DNA from: Arthrobacter sp. NIO-1057
GTDB lineage: Bacteria; Actinomycetota; Actinomycetes; Actinomycetales; Micrococcaceae
Reading direction: 5' to 3'
Assembly: GCF_900094805.1 (NCBI RefSeq)
Contig: NZ_FMAT01000003.1
Location: 62,001 to 126,000, forward strand
DNA: 64,000 nt
The position numbers were made by a program, and so were the translations under genes. Shown one piece after another: positions 54,685 to 63,586 of this stretch. The stretch's first letter is position 1, and each line of letters begins with the position of its first letter. The notes under the pieces were generated by a model that was not told where the DNA came from, did no database searches, and was given only the letters and a program-made list of their open reading frames with translations.

Positions 54685-54860
54685 GCTTTCTTCCCTCGAT
54701 GAAAATGCGAGTTCACGGCCAGCTTAGGCGTCACGGAGGGGTGAAGAATAGAGGCTTCATCAATTATTTCGTTTTACTCGCAAATTATTCTCTTGTCAGA
54801 AGGTCAGCCTTCGAACCAGACCTTATCTTGAGAAGGTGGTTGCCTCTGGCGATGTCTCGA

Positions 54861-55937
54861 TCATCCAACGACTCCACTGGAGTATTGCAGTCTTGGCCTC
54901 CGCTCAATGATGGCAGCGACAATAATCCCGACGATGACACCGAGCAGATTCCCCATGGCGCAGTCCCACACCATCTGAATGCCAATCACGGGGTTCGCTA
55001 ACTGAAGCATGAGAATGATCAATGGTGTGAAGAAGCTCAGGGCGAGACCGTAGTTTCGAACCATGTAGGCCTCGGTGGGGAACATGAGCAAGATGATGCA
55101 ACACCCGATGACCAGTTCGCTGGGCTCCAGAAGTTGAAGTCCCAATAGCACTGCGATGCCAGCCAGCGTTCCGGCAATTCGATGAGCGCCCCGCTTGATT
55201 CGGCCCCGAGCATTACCTGCAGCCAGCGGAACGGCTGCTCCTGCCATCGTCCACTGCAGATGTTCCGCGTGCAGAAAAATACCAATACTTCCGGCCACGA
55301 GGATGACGACTAGATAGGTTGCGGCTCTCCGTCCGATATTTGGCCACGGTATGGGCAGGGTCTTTATGCCGTGTTCGGCAGCTGGTCCGAAGCGCGCCAT
55401 TTGTCCCAAGAGAATACTGAACAGTGCCGTGGCAACGAAAGCGATTAACCCGTCGATGGCAAGGGTTTCACCCACCGGTAGGGTACCTAATGCACCAAAG
55501 GCAAAGAGCGGAAAGAATGCTCCGCCGGGCTTCAACCCGTGGTGGTCTGCCACGACTGAACTCAGTACAGCCCAAAATATGCCGCCGGCTAACAAAGTCC
55601 ATCCGTGCAGTCCCAGTGGTGCCACGGCGATGCCACAGATTCCGGCGCATAGCATCAGCGCCGCTCCCAGTAGCTGATCTTTAAGCCGTTGTAATCTGCG
55701 TGGGTCCCGCCCGTACATTCCGACTACAGATCCGAAGACGGCATAGGCCAGAAGATCGCTGCGCTCCGTCAACAACAGCGCGGTGCCTGGAATACCGAGT
55801 CCTAAACCCACCCGAAGTGCCGGTCGGAGTTCCGGGCTGTGCGAGATCAAAAATAGTTGCCATTGTGTGTTTGGCCGTAGCTTGTGTCGAAGAGAGGGCA
55901 AGAGGCTCAACGAAAACGGTGAACGTTCGGCCATCAC
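54861..55937 (-). CDS. FUSC family (aromatic acid exporter-like) membrane protein
   Basis: A membrane protein of 358 residues with about ten hydrophobic helices in two bundles. Features such as VFGSVVGMYGRDPRRLQRLKDQ and AGNARGRIKRGAHRIAGTLAGIAV match the FUSC_2 group; it is unlike the other FUSC protein at 23684 in the details. GTG or ATG start at 55937/55934. The gene lies 186 bases behind the LysR gene on the same strand, which may regulate it. Substrate unknown. Confidence 0.75.
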   Translation of the reverse strand: MMAERSPFSLSLLPSLRHKLRPNTQWQLFLISHSPELRPALRVGLGLGIPGTALLLTERSDLLAYAVFGSVVGMYGRDPRRLQRLKDQLLGAALMLCAGICGIAVAPLGLHGWTLLAGGIFWAVLSSVVADHHGLKPGGAFFPLFAFGALGTLPVGETLAIDGLIAFVATALFSILLGQMARFGPAAEHGIKTLPIPWPNIGRRAATYLVVILVAGSIGIFLHAEHLQWTMAGAAVPLAAGNARGRIKRGAHRIAGTLAGIAVLLGLQLLEPSELVIGCCIILLMFPTEAYMVRNYGLALSFFTPLIILMLQLANPVIGIQMVWDCAMGNLLGVIVGIIVAAIIERRPRLQYSSGVVG

Positions 55938-56123
55938 GAGAACCGTGCGGCCTTCGGGTCAACCATGCGTTCCATGACGCTCTCCTCTTTGCTCGGTACA
56001 GGGAATCCACCGCCGGGGCGGTTGGGGTTTCTGCACTTAGCTTCGAGGATTTCACTTGATCAGATCAAACAATTAGAACAAATCGATTCATCGGCCATGC
56101 TTATCATCACTATTCAGAGTGAT

Positions 56124-57014
56124 TTATCCTTGTGGAAAAATCTCAAAAATTAACCGATTTAACGCTTGAGACATAAGACTTAACGGTTCTTCATCTTCCA
56201 TGACCAACGAAATTTCCGACGTAACCTTCGGGTCATCTAGCTGCGTCTGCACGATATCTGGCAGGTCTCCAATCGGCGGCAACCATTGGCGAGGAACGAT
56301 ACTCGCCCAATGCCCCGTGGCAACATGCGCCAACAAGGTCACGATCGAGTCGCACTCAATTCGTGGCTTTGCTTTCAGCCCGTGATGCAACAGCGCTTGG
56401 TCTAGCACTTGCCTCCCACGCAGCGAGGAATCAAGAAGACACAAGGGAAGCTGCAATGCTTGAGTCCAAGAGCTCTGCTCCGGGCTGATCTGCATCTGCG
56501 GAGAAGTAAGAAGCACATGCTCTTCTGAATACAATCTGAAACTCCGCAGCCCTTCCACGTCTTGTGGCTGCGCATAAATGAGCCCGGCATCAAGTTCATA
56601 GTTTCGGATCTGTCGAACGATCTCGGCCGAATGAAGACTTGCCTGCACCTTGATGTTCACCAGTGGATGTTCTCGGGCGAAAGCATTGGTCAGTGCCACG
56701 ACGGTTGATGACGCCGCCGGAACCGTGCCTACCCGAAGGGTGCCGTTCAGCCCGGCTTCGTGATGCGAAACTTCCTGTTTCAGTGACTCGTGATCCTTGA
56801 CGAGCTTTCGTGCCCACTTGAGCACGGTCTGCCCCTCGACGGTGAGTCCTTGAAAGGCATGGCCACGGCGGACCAACGGCACCCCGAGTTCCTTTTCGAG
56901 CTTTCTAATTCCTTCGGAGAGCGCAGGCTGAGACACAGCGCATTCCTCGGCTGCGCGAGCAAAGTGTTGCTCGCGTGATAGCGCAATCAGGTATTCCAGC
57001 TGTCGAAGCATCAT
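56124..57014 (-). CDS. LysR family transcriptional regulator
   Basis: A regulator of 296 residues. N-terminal winged helix (LRQLEYLIALSREQHFARAAEECAVSQPALSEGIRKLEKELGVPLVRR, in parts), then a periplasmic-binding-protein-like effector domain beginning LRVGTVPAASSTVVAL. It begins with two Met codons at 57014 and 57011. Its downstream neighbour on the same strand is a FUSC exporter, perhaps its target, although LysR proteins more often regulate divergent genes. No operator recognised. Confidence 0.92.
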   Translation of the reverse strand: MMLRQLEYLIALSREQHFARAAEECAVSQPALSEGIRKLEKELGVPLVRRGHAFQGLTVEGQTVLKWARKLVKDHESLKQEVSHHEAGLNGTLRVGTVPAASSTVVALTNAFAREHPLVNIKVQASLHSAEIVRQIRNYELDAGLIYAQPQDVEGLRSFRLYSEEHVLLTSPQMQISPEQSSWTQALQLPLCLLDSSLRGRQVLDQALLHHGLKAKPRIECDSIVTLLAHVATGHWASIVPRQWLPPIGDLPDIVQTQLDDPKVTSEISLVMEDEEPLSLMSQALNRLIFEIFPQG

Positions 57015-57080
57015 GACTCCATTGCATCACCTTCGCAGTGTACTGTTGCCATCGATGACCCGAGTCTTGGTCAAAGAGAA

Positions 57081-57123
57081 AGCCCCGACTCGGGCAGTTG
57101 AATCAACTGACCGAGTCGGGGCT
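57081..57123 (-). terminator. Terminator of the ABC exporter operon
   Basis: A long stem (57081-57093 with 57111-57123, then seven inner pairs after one mismatch) followed on the minus strand by a T-rich run. Confidence 0.82.
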
Positions 57124-57139
57124 AACCGCGAAGTAGGAG

Positions 57140-59224
57140 CTACTCGGTTTCTTCCTTGGTTTCAGGTGCCGCGTCAGCAACGACCGGCGCACCAGCAGTT
57201 ACCGAAGGCACTGCCGCGGTATCAGGATTTGCATCCACATCCTCAGCTGGACCAGCGAACTGCGACTGGTACAACCGGTAGTACGCACCTTGGGTCTTAA
57301 GCAACTGCTCATGGTTTCCCTGCTCAACGATCTTGCCCGCTTCCATCACCAAAATGGTGTCGGCGTCGCGGATGGTTGACAGGCGGTGGGCAATCACGAA
57401 GCTTGTGCGATCACTGCGCAGCGCTGCCATGGCCTGCTGCACCAGCAACTCGGTACGCGTATCCACCGAGCTGGTAGCCTCATCGAGGATCAGCAAGGAA
57501 GGGTTGGCCACAAAAGCGCGGGCAATCGTGATCAGCTGCTTCTCACCGGCAGAGACGTTGGTGCCCTCTTCATCGATGATGGTGTCATAGCCATCAGGCA
57601 GGGCACGCACGAAGCGGTCCACGAAGGTCGCCTTGGCTGCGGCGATGACTTCCTCATCGGTGGCATCCAGTCGTCCGTAGCGGATGTTCTCCATGATGGT
57701 GCCGCCAAACAGCCACGCATCCTGGAGCACCATGCCCACCTTGGAACGAAGATCAGCCCGCGAGAGCTGGGTAATGTCGTGGTTATCCACCATGATCTTC
57801 CCGGAGTTCAACTCGTAGAAGCGCATGACCAGGTTCACCAAGGTAGTCTTGCCGGCACCGGTTGGGCCGACAATTGCCACCGTATGACCTGGATCCGCGT
57901 CGAAGGAGAGGTTCTCGATCAGCGGCTTCTCCGGGGTGTAGGAGAAGGACACGTCCTGGAAGGACACGTGGCCATCGGTCCGCTCAGGCAAGGTGGCCTG
58001 GGCATCTTCTGGATCCTGCTCTTCAGCATCCAAGAGTTCAAAGGTACGCTCTGCCGAAGCCACACCGGACTGCAACATGTTCGCGACACCTGCGATCTGA
58101 CCCAGCGGCTGGGTGAACTCACGCGAGTACTGGATGAAGGCCGTAGCATCGCCAAGGCTCATCGCACCCGAGGCAACGCGCAAACCTCCAACAACGGCGA
58201 TGCCGACGTAGGAGAGGTAGGACACGAAGTTCATCACTGGCATGATCATGCCGGAAACGAACTGCGCGCCGAAGCTGGCCTTGTACAGCTCTTCGTTGCG
58301 AGCGGTGAAGCGATCAACCATGTCATCCTCGCGGCCGAAGACCTTCATCAGCTCGTGGCCGGAGAAGGATTCCTCGATCTGGCCGTTGAGCGCACCGGTG
58401 TTCTTCCACTGCGCGGTGAACAGCTTCTGCGCCCTGGAGCCGATCACGCCGGCGGCAACACCGGAGAGCGGCAACGCCACCAGAGCGATCAGTGCCATCT
58501 GCCAGGAGACAACGAACATCATGATGACAATGCCGATGACCGTCATGATGGACTGCACCAACTGGCTCAATGCCTGCTGCAATGCGTTCTGGATGTTATC
58601 CACGTCGTTGGTCACGCGCGAGAGCACGTCACCGCGCTGGCGGGTATCGAAGTAGTTCAACGGCAAGCGGTTGAGCTTGTCCTCGACATCCTTGCGCAGG
58701 TTGTACACCACGCGCATGACCAGCTTGTTCAACAGCCAGCCCGAGGCCCAGGAGAAGACCGAGGCCACGAAGTACATCGAGAGCACAATCAGGATGAACT
58801 GCGAGAGCTGGGTGAAGTCGATGCCCTGGCCAGGCACAAAATCCACCTTGGCGAGCATGTCCGCCTGGGTGCCCTGGCCCGAGTCGCGCAGCTGCTGGAT
58901 GACCACGTCTGCCGGGGTTCCGGCAGGGATGTTCTTGCCGATCAGGCCGGCGAAGATCACGTCCATGGCCTTGCCCAGGACGCGAGGGGCCACCACGGAG
59001 AGCACCACGTACACGGTGATCAATGCGAAGACCAGAACCATGCCCCACTTATAAGGGGACATCAGTCCTACAAGGCGCTTGGCCGATGGCCAGAAGTGCT
59101 CGGCTTTGCGTGCTGGCGCACCGCCGCTCCAGTCATCTGCACCGGCGGCGACTTCAAATTCGTCAATTGCGGCGAGCTCGCTATCAAGCTGCTCTGGTTC
59201 CGCGTTGTTCTGTTTCTTCGCCAC
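57140..59224 (-). CDS. ABC exporter half-transporter with ATP-binding domain (heterodimer, canonical Walker B)
   Basis: A half-transporter of 694 residues. The membrane domain (residues 60-360) has six helices, the first region starting LMSPYKWGMVLVFALITVYVV. The ATPase domain has Walker A (GPTGAGKTTL), signature VSAGEKQL rather than LSGGQ, and a canonical Walker B with catalytic Glu (LLILDEATSSVD). The acidic tail is rich in Ala and Glu. It starts with GTG directly after the stop of the partner gene. The pair has one weak and one strong ATP site, typical of heterodimeric multidrug exporters. Confidence 0.93.
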   Translation of the reverse strand: MAKKQNNAEPEQLDSELAAIDEFEVAAGADDWSGGAPARKAEHFWPSAKRLVGLMSPYKWGMVLVFALITVYVVLSVVAPRVLGKAMDVIFAGLIGKNIPAGTPADVVIQQLRDSGQGTQADMLAKVDFVPGQGIDFTQLSQFILIVLSMYFVASVFSWASGWLLNKLVMRVVYNLRKDVEDKLNRLPLNYFDTRQRGDVLSRVTNDVDNIQNALQQALSQLVQSIMTVIGIVIMMFVVSWQMALIALVALPLSGVAAGVIGSRAQKLFTAQWKNTGALNGQIEESFSGHELMKVFGREDDMVDRFTARNEELYKASFGAQFVSGMIMPVMNFVSYLSYVGIAVVGGLRVASGAMSLGDATAFIQYSREFTQPLGQIAGVANMLQSGVASAERTFELLDAEEQDPEDAQATLPERTDGHVSFQDVSFSYTPEKPLIENLSFDADPGHTVAIVGPTGAGKTTLVNLVMRFYELNSGKIMVDNHDITQLSRADLRSKVGMVLQDAWLFGGTIMENIRYGRLDATDEEVIAAAKATFVDRFVRALPDGYDTIIDEEGTNVSAGEKQLITIARAFVANPSLLILDEATSSVDTRTELLVQQAMAALRSDRTSFVIAHRLSTIRDADTILVMEAGKIVEQGNHEQLLKTQGAYYRLYQSQFAGPAEDVDANPDTAAVPSVTAGAPVVADAAPETKEETE

Positions 59225-60958
59225 TTAGGCCACCTCCTCCACGCTCAGCTGGGACGTCACAATTTCTTGGTAGGTTTCCGAGGATTCCAACAGTTCTTCA
59301 TGGGTTCCTCGCGCCACGATTTCGCCGTGGTCCAGAACCAGGACCTGGTCTGCCTCGGTAATCGTGGAAACACGTTGGGCCACGATAATCACCGCTGCAT
59401 CCTTGGTCGGCTCGGCCAACGCCGCACGCAGCTTGGCATCGGTGCTCACGTCCAAGGCCGAAAAGGAATCATCAAAAAGATAAGTCATCGGCTTGGCAGC
59501 CAAGGCACGAGCGATGCACAATCGCTGGCGCTGACCACCCGAGACATTCGTACCGCCCTGAGAAATCTTCGACTCAAGCTGCCCCTCACGCTCGGCGACA
59601 AATCCGTCGGCCTGCGCAATACGTAGGACTTCCCACAAATCTTCTTCCTCGGCCTCTTGAGCACCAAAACGCAGGTTACTCTCGATGGTTCCGGAGAACA
59701 GGTACGGACGTTGCGGCACGGAAGAAATGTTCTGCGAGATCGTCTCGCGGCCCAGTTCCCTCAGTGGCAGGCCACCGATCAGGATTTCGCCCTCCGTCGC
59801 GTCGTAGAGCCGCGGAATCAGGTTCAGCAAGGTCGTCTTACCGGCACCGGTGGAACCAATAATGGCGGTGGTCTGCCCTGGCTTGGCGGTGAAGGAAATG
59901 TTGGAGAGCACCGGTGCCTCGGCTCCGGGGTATCCGAAGGTAACGTTCTTGAATTCGACGGTGCCCGGTGCTGGCAGCTGGACCTCGCGGTCGGCCGCAT
60001 CCTGCATGGATGGTTCGCTGTCCAGGACCTCGGAGATGCGGTCAGCCGAGACCATGGCGCGAGGAATCATCATGGCCATGAAGGTACCCATCATGACGGC
60101 CATCAGAATTTGCAGTAGGTACTGCAAGAACGCGGTCAAGGCGCCAACCTCAACCTGGCCGTTATCCACGCGGTGGCCACCGAACCAGAGCACTGCCGCG
60201 GTGGAAAGGTGCAAGATCATGGTGATCGCCGGGAACATCAGCACGAACAGGTTGCCGACCTTCACGCCCAGGTCGGTCAGCTTCTGGTTGGCATCGGCAT
60301 AGCGTTCGGTTTCATGCTCTTCGCGCACGAAGGCGCGCACCACGCGGATGCCGGTGATCTGCTCGCGCAGCACGCCGTTGATCCCGTCGATGCGGGTCTG
60401 CATGTCGCGGAACAACGGCATCAGCTTGATGACCAGCAGGCCGACGACAATGAGCACCAGCGGCACGGATACCCAGACGAGCCAGGACAGCCCCGGGTCT
60501 TCGCGGATCGCCATGATCACGCCGCCGATGGACATGATCGGCGCGGTGATCATGAAGTTCAGCGCCATCAGCGTCAGCATCTGGATCTGCTGCACGTCAT
60601 TGGTGCCGCGGGTGATCAAGGTGGCGGCACCGAACTTGTTGACGTCCTGGGCGGAGAAGGTGGAGACCTTCTCGAAGACCGCCTGGCGCACATCGCGTCC
60701 GACGCTCATGGAGGTCTTGGCACCGAAGTAGACGGCGGCGACGGCGGTGGCCACCTGGATCAGGGCCACCACCAGCATCAGTCCGCCGGTGCGCCAGATG
60801 TAGTCGATATCGGCATTGACCACGCCGACATCGATGATCTTGGCGTTCAGGCTGGGAAGGTAGAGCGTAGCCATGGTGGTGGCCAACTGCAATATGACTA
60901 CTGCGGCGATCCACCCGGCATAGGGTTTGGAGTGTTTCAAGATGAGCTTGAGAAGCAT
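59225..60958 (-). CDS. ABC exporter half-transporter with degenerate Walker B (heterodimer partner)
   Basis: A half-transporter of 577 residues from the ATG at 60958 with a GAGG site; the frame runs 12 codons further. Six helices precede the ATPase domain. The Walker A is GSTGAGKTTL and the signature VSGGQRQR, but Walker B reads YLFDDSFSALD, with Asp in place of the catalytic Glu. This matches BmrC/TM287-type subunits in heterodimeric exporters. Its stop directly abuts the GTG of the partner gene, so both are made in equal amounts. Confidence 0.93.
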   Translation of the reverse strand: MLLKLILKHSKPYAGWIAAVVILQLATTMATLYLPSLNAKIIDVGVVNADIDYIWRTGGLMLVVALIQVATAVAAVYFGAKTSMSVGRDVRQAVFEKVSTFSAQDVNKFGAATLITRGTNDVQQIQMLTLMALNFMITAPIMSIGGVIMAIREDPGLSWLVWVSVPLVLIVVGLLVIKLMPLFRDMQTRIDGINGVLREQITGIRVVRAFVREEHETERYADANQKLTDLGVKVGNLFVLMFPAITMILHLSTAAVLWFGGHRVDNGQVEVGALTAFLQYLLQILMAVMMGTFMAMMIPRAMVSADRISEVLDSEPSMQDAADREVQLPAPGTVEFKNVTFGYPGAEAPVLSNISFTAKPGQTTAIIGSTGAGKTTLLNLIPRLYDATEGEILIGGLPLRELGRETISQNISSVPQRPYLFSGTIESNLRFGAQEAEEEDLWEVLRIAQADGFVAEREGQLESKISQGGTNVSGGQRQRLCIARALAAKPMTYLFDDSFSALDVSTDAKLRAALAEPTKDAAVIIVAQRVSTITEADQVLVLDHGEIVARGTHEELLESSETYQEIVTSQLSVEEVA

Positions 60959-61123
60959 GTGGAAAATCCTCGCTGGCATCAGGCTCTCCGGCACCAGGCC
61001 ACTTCGGATTAAGGGCGCGGTGATTGAAGAGCGATTGCCAGTCTAGTTTGATCCACCGACAAGTTGTATCACCCTTGCGATTGATTTTCGCCAACCACTG
61101 AACTCACCTGCTGGGCGGCCGGC

Positions 61124-61774
61124 TCACCGATCCTGTTCGGTGCAGACGCAGAACCGGTTGCCCTGGCTGTCCGTGGCCACGGTGAAGCTCGGGGCGGATT
61201 CCCCATCCAGTTCCGCCCCAGCGCCCTTCAGGGCATCGAGCACCGCACCGCTGGCCGAATGCGGAACCCAGAAATCCACGTGCAACCGATTCGGGTTCGG
61301 CGTGGAGGTTTCCTGGAACCAGATGGAGGGCAGGCGATGGTTGGGGTCCACCAGGCTGCCATCGCTGGCCTCCTTGTACCCCAGGCCCGCGGCCCACTGG
61401 GCACCGATGGCTTTCCGGTCCGCGGTGTCGATCGCGATTTCAACGACCCCGATGAGCTCCGGCTGCGCACTGATGCCCAGCGCCTCGGCCCGCTCGGAGA
61501 TCTTTGCGGCCAAGGCAATATCCCGGGTGGTGACCCTGCCGCCGGCATCATGGGAAGTCGTGGTCACGAAGATCTTGTTATACCGCCAGTCCACGTCGGG
61601 GTGGTGCTGATCCAGCTCGGCGGCCGCGGCGATCTCGCTCAAGAGCTCGATGGATTGCGCTGCCGTGGTGGATTGGTAGACCGCCGAGATAGCTCCGGGC
61701 ACTTCGCGCCAGTGCGGAAGGTCCTTCAGATACTCGCTGATTTGCTGCTTGTCGAGAACATCCTGGGTACTCAT
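61124..61774 (-). CDS. 4a-hydroxytetrahydrobiopterin (pterin-4a-carbinolamine) dehydratase fused to a VOC-like domain
   Basis: A protein of 216 residues. The first 95 residues are a PCD domain: LPHWREVPGAISAVYQ, then the active-site core HHPDVDWRYNKIFVTTTSHDAGG (read in parts) with its histidines. The last 110 residues form a glyoxalase/VOC-like domain (VVEIAIDTADRKAIGAQWAAGLGY, SIWFQETSTPNPNRLHVDFWVP). The ATG at 61774 has an AGGAGGGA site. PCD recycles pterin cofactors for aromatic amino-acid hydroxylases, but no hydroxylase is close. The role of the fusion is unknown. Confidence 0.85.
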   Translation of the reverse strand: MSTQDVLDKQQISEYLKDLPHWREVPGAISAVYQSTTAAQSIELLSEIAAAAELDQHHPDVDWRYNKIFVTTTSHDAGGRVTTRDIALAAKISERAEALGISAQPELIGVVEIAIDTADRKAIGAQWAAGLGYKEASDGSLVDPNHRLPSIWFQETSTPNPNRLHVDFWVPHSASGAVLDALKGAGAELDGESAPSFTVATDSQGNRFCVCTEQDR

Positions 61775-61958
61775 GTTCTATCCCTCCTGGGTCCACACTG
61801 GCACTGTGCGCCAGCAAGCTCAAGCATCTGGCCCAAACGCACAGGATGGCCCGCTACGCGCCATCGCCAGCTTGCTGGCAATACTGGCTTTCCGCTGCGG
61901 TCGCGCTGAACTACCCGAAGCCGACGCAGGCCCCTGGGCCCGGGGCGGCCCGTTGCCC

Positions 61959-62198
61959 TCAGGGCTGTTCCGGGTCGATGCCCTCCGCTGGTTCGGCGGC
62001 CGTCGCCTCGTCTGTGGCCAGCACCGCGGTGTCGTTCTCCTCGATGATCTGCTCCACCCCGTGCAGCGGATCCTCGGCGTCCAGTGCCGAGGGTTCATCC
62101 GAGGAGCCTTCGACCGGCTGCCCATCGCGCCCATCGAGCGGCTCATCGACGTCCAGATCCTGGCGTACCTCGTCGAATTCCGAATTATTCAAGGTCAT
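61959..62198 (-). CDS. Small acidic hypothetical protein, 79 residues
   Basis: A protein of 79 residues from the ATG at 62198 (GGGGA site; an ATG at 62210 has none). It is strongly acidic and Asp/Glu-rich with no hydrophobic core (EFDEVRQDLDVDEPLDGRDG). Probably disordered. It is first in a row of five small minus-strand genes of similar style (61959 to 63307). Function unknown. Confidence 0.55.
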   Translation of the reverse strand: MTLNNSEFDEVRQDLDVDEPLDGRDGQPVEGSSDEPSALDAEDPLHGVEQIIEENDTAVLATDEATAAEPAEGIDPEQP

Positions 62199-62272
62199 GC
62201 GGTTCCCCATTTCGTTGTTCTGGCGTGCTGATGCGGTGGTCGCCGGGGCGGGGAGTCCGCCCCGGCGCCCGG

Positions 62273-62551
62273 CTACAGGTGCTCGTCGTCCAAGCCCGGA
62301 TCGTATTGGTCCTCAATCGAATCATCCAGCTCGGGATCGGCACCGTTCACCGGTTGCGTGGGCTGCGGCGGCTGGACAGGCTGCCCGTCGCCGTTATCGA
62401 CGTCCGTGCCCGAGTCGGCCTCGCCACCGGGCAGATGCTCGTCGTCGGGCTGGCCCGCCGGCCAGGTCTTCTCCACTACGTCCTTGTCCGGGTCATTGAT
62501 CCGGTCGGTGGCGTGGGAGATGAGGTCTTTGGCTTTGTCCAGGATTCCCAT
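62273..62551 (-). CDS. Small acidic protein with antitoxin-like head, 92 residues
   Basis: The first 25 residues (MGILDKAKDLISHATDRIND) resemble the MT0933 antitoxin-like family and similar stress-protein heads. The rest is acidic and Pro-rich with low complexity. Ribosome site GGAAGAAG. No toxin gene lies beside it, so an antitoxin role is not supported by context. Confidence 0.55.
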   Translation of the reverse strand: MGILDKAKDLISHATDRINDPDKDVVEKTWPAGQPDDEHLPGGEADSGTDVDNGDGQPVQPPQPTQPVNGADPELDDSIEDQYDPGLDDEHL

Positions 62552-62608
62552 GATCTTCTTCCTTTCCGTGGTGGGGCTACGGCAACAACCCGCGATCGGC
62601 TGGCCGCG

Positions 62609-62854
62609 CTACATTCCGTTCGCATCCGTGCCGCCGGCACGGTGATCGATGCTGCTCCGGCCGCGGATCATCCGGTACAGGCCATAGAGGAACACCAGTG
62701 CGCCCCAGCCCACCACGATCCATAGCGGACCGGAGGTGCTGTCCGGTGCTGCCAGCACCGCGTAAATAGCGAATCCCACTGCCAGGAGCCCGCCGACGAC
62801 CATGAGCCATAGTCCCGGACGGTGGCCGCTCTTCCCTGCCTGATTTTCCTGCAT
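62609..62854 (-). CDS. Small membrane protein with two helices, 81 residues
   Basis: From the ATG at 62854 (AAAGGA site) a protein of 81 residues with two hydrophobic helices (PGLWLMVVGGLLAVGFAIYAVL and PLWIVVGWGALVFLYGLYRMI, in parts). No family recognised. It is one of the group of small stress-type genes. Confidence 0.6.
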   Translation of the reverse strand: MQENQAGKSGHRPGLWLMVVGGLLAVGFAIYAVLAAPDSTSGPLWIVVGWGALVFLYGLYRMIRGRSSIDHRAGGTDANGM

Positions 62855-62881
62855 GCCAGTTCCTTTCACGCGTTCTTCGGC

Positions 62882-63013
62882 TTATCCCGCATCAAAGCGG
62901 TCCTCATCTTCATCTGTTGGTGGATCCGCAGCGTCGTTGATCTTTCCGCGGCGGACTTCTTGCTCTTGACGCTGTTCACGATCCTCAGGCTCAGCGTCGT
63001 CTCGTTCGGCCAT
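62882..63013 (-). CDS. Very small charged protein, 43 residues
   Basis: An open frame from the ATG at 63013 to a TAA at 62882, with an AAAGGCAGGG stretch before the ATG. The product is Asp/Glu/Arg-rich (EPEDREQRQEQEVRRG) with no hydrophobic part. Spacing and ribosome site fit a gene in the small-protein row, but the length makes it uncertain. Confidence 0.45.
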   Translation of the reverse strand: MAERDDAEPEDREQRQEQEVRRGKINDAADPPTDEDEDRFDAG

Positions 63014-63040
63014 GTCCCTGCCTTTCGACCGGTGGGTGGT

Positions 63041-63307
63041 TCAGGAGTTGCGCAGTGCCTTGATCACTTCCGCTTTGCGCATTTTCGATCGGCCTTCGAT
63101 GCCCACCTCCTTGGCTCGTTCTTGAAGCTCCTGCACGGTCCAGTCTTCGTAATCGCCGGATTTCCCACCCCGCTGGCCGACGGCCGAACGCCCATCGCGG
63201 GCCGCGGCATTGGCGATGCGTGCGGACTTCTGCTTGGAGTTGCCTTCCTCGCGCAGCTCCTCATACAGTTCCTCGTCCTTGATGCGGCTCTGCGAATTGC
63301 TGGCCAT
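63041..63307 (-). CDS. Rho-N/SAP-like small protein (DUF7218-type), 88 residues
   Basis: From the ATG at 63307 (GAGGAGAAG site) a basic protein of 88 residues. The N-terminal half (SRIKDEELYEELREEGNSKQKSARIANA, in parts) is a helix known in actinobacterial stress genes; the last 35 residues (WTVQELQERAKEVGIEGRSKMRKAEVIKAL) match the Rho N-terminal/SAP helix-extended-helix motif, which binds nucleic acid. A role in stress or DNA binding is likely, not shown. Confidence 0.7.
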   Translation of the reverse strand: MASNSQSRIKDEELYEELREEGNSKQKSARIANAAARDGRSAVGQRGGKSGDYEDWTVQELQERAKEVGIEGRSKMRKAEVIKALRNS

Positions 63308-63586
63308 GCTTCTCCTCCTCGCCCTGGGTTGGATCTCCACCTTAGGCAGTATGCCGCCCGATTGATAGCAGACCCCCAAGTCTTTGCGCCAAATCCCAGA
63401 CTCGGTCCCTAGCACGATTCCCGGAACCCGGCAGGAAGCTGAATTAACGCCGGATGCAAGCTGGCCATTCACGCTAAAACCCCGGTTGCGTGTTCAGTTG
63501 CTATCCGGGCGGCGGAACACTGGGCAACCACGGACGCCATCAGCCCAGGCACCCGGGCGTCCCATCGCCAGTTCAGGAGGAAGCAC

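Noticed and set aside
57386-59626. A 746-codon open frame on the plus strand
   Set aside because: It is antisense to the ABC exporter genes, is full of His/Gln codons created by the opposite strand's codon bias, and has no motif or ribosome site.
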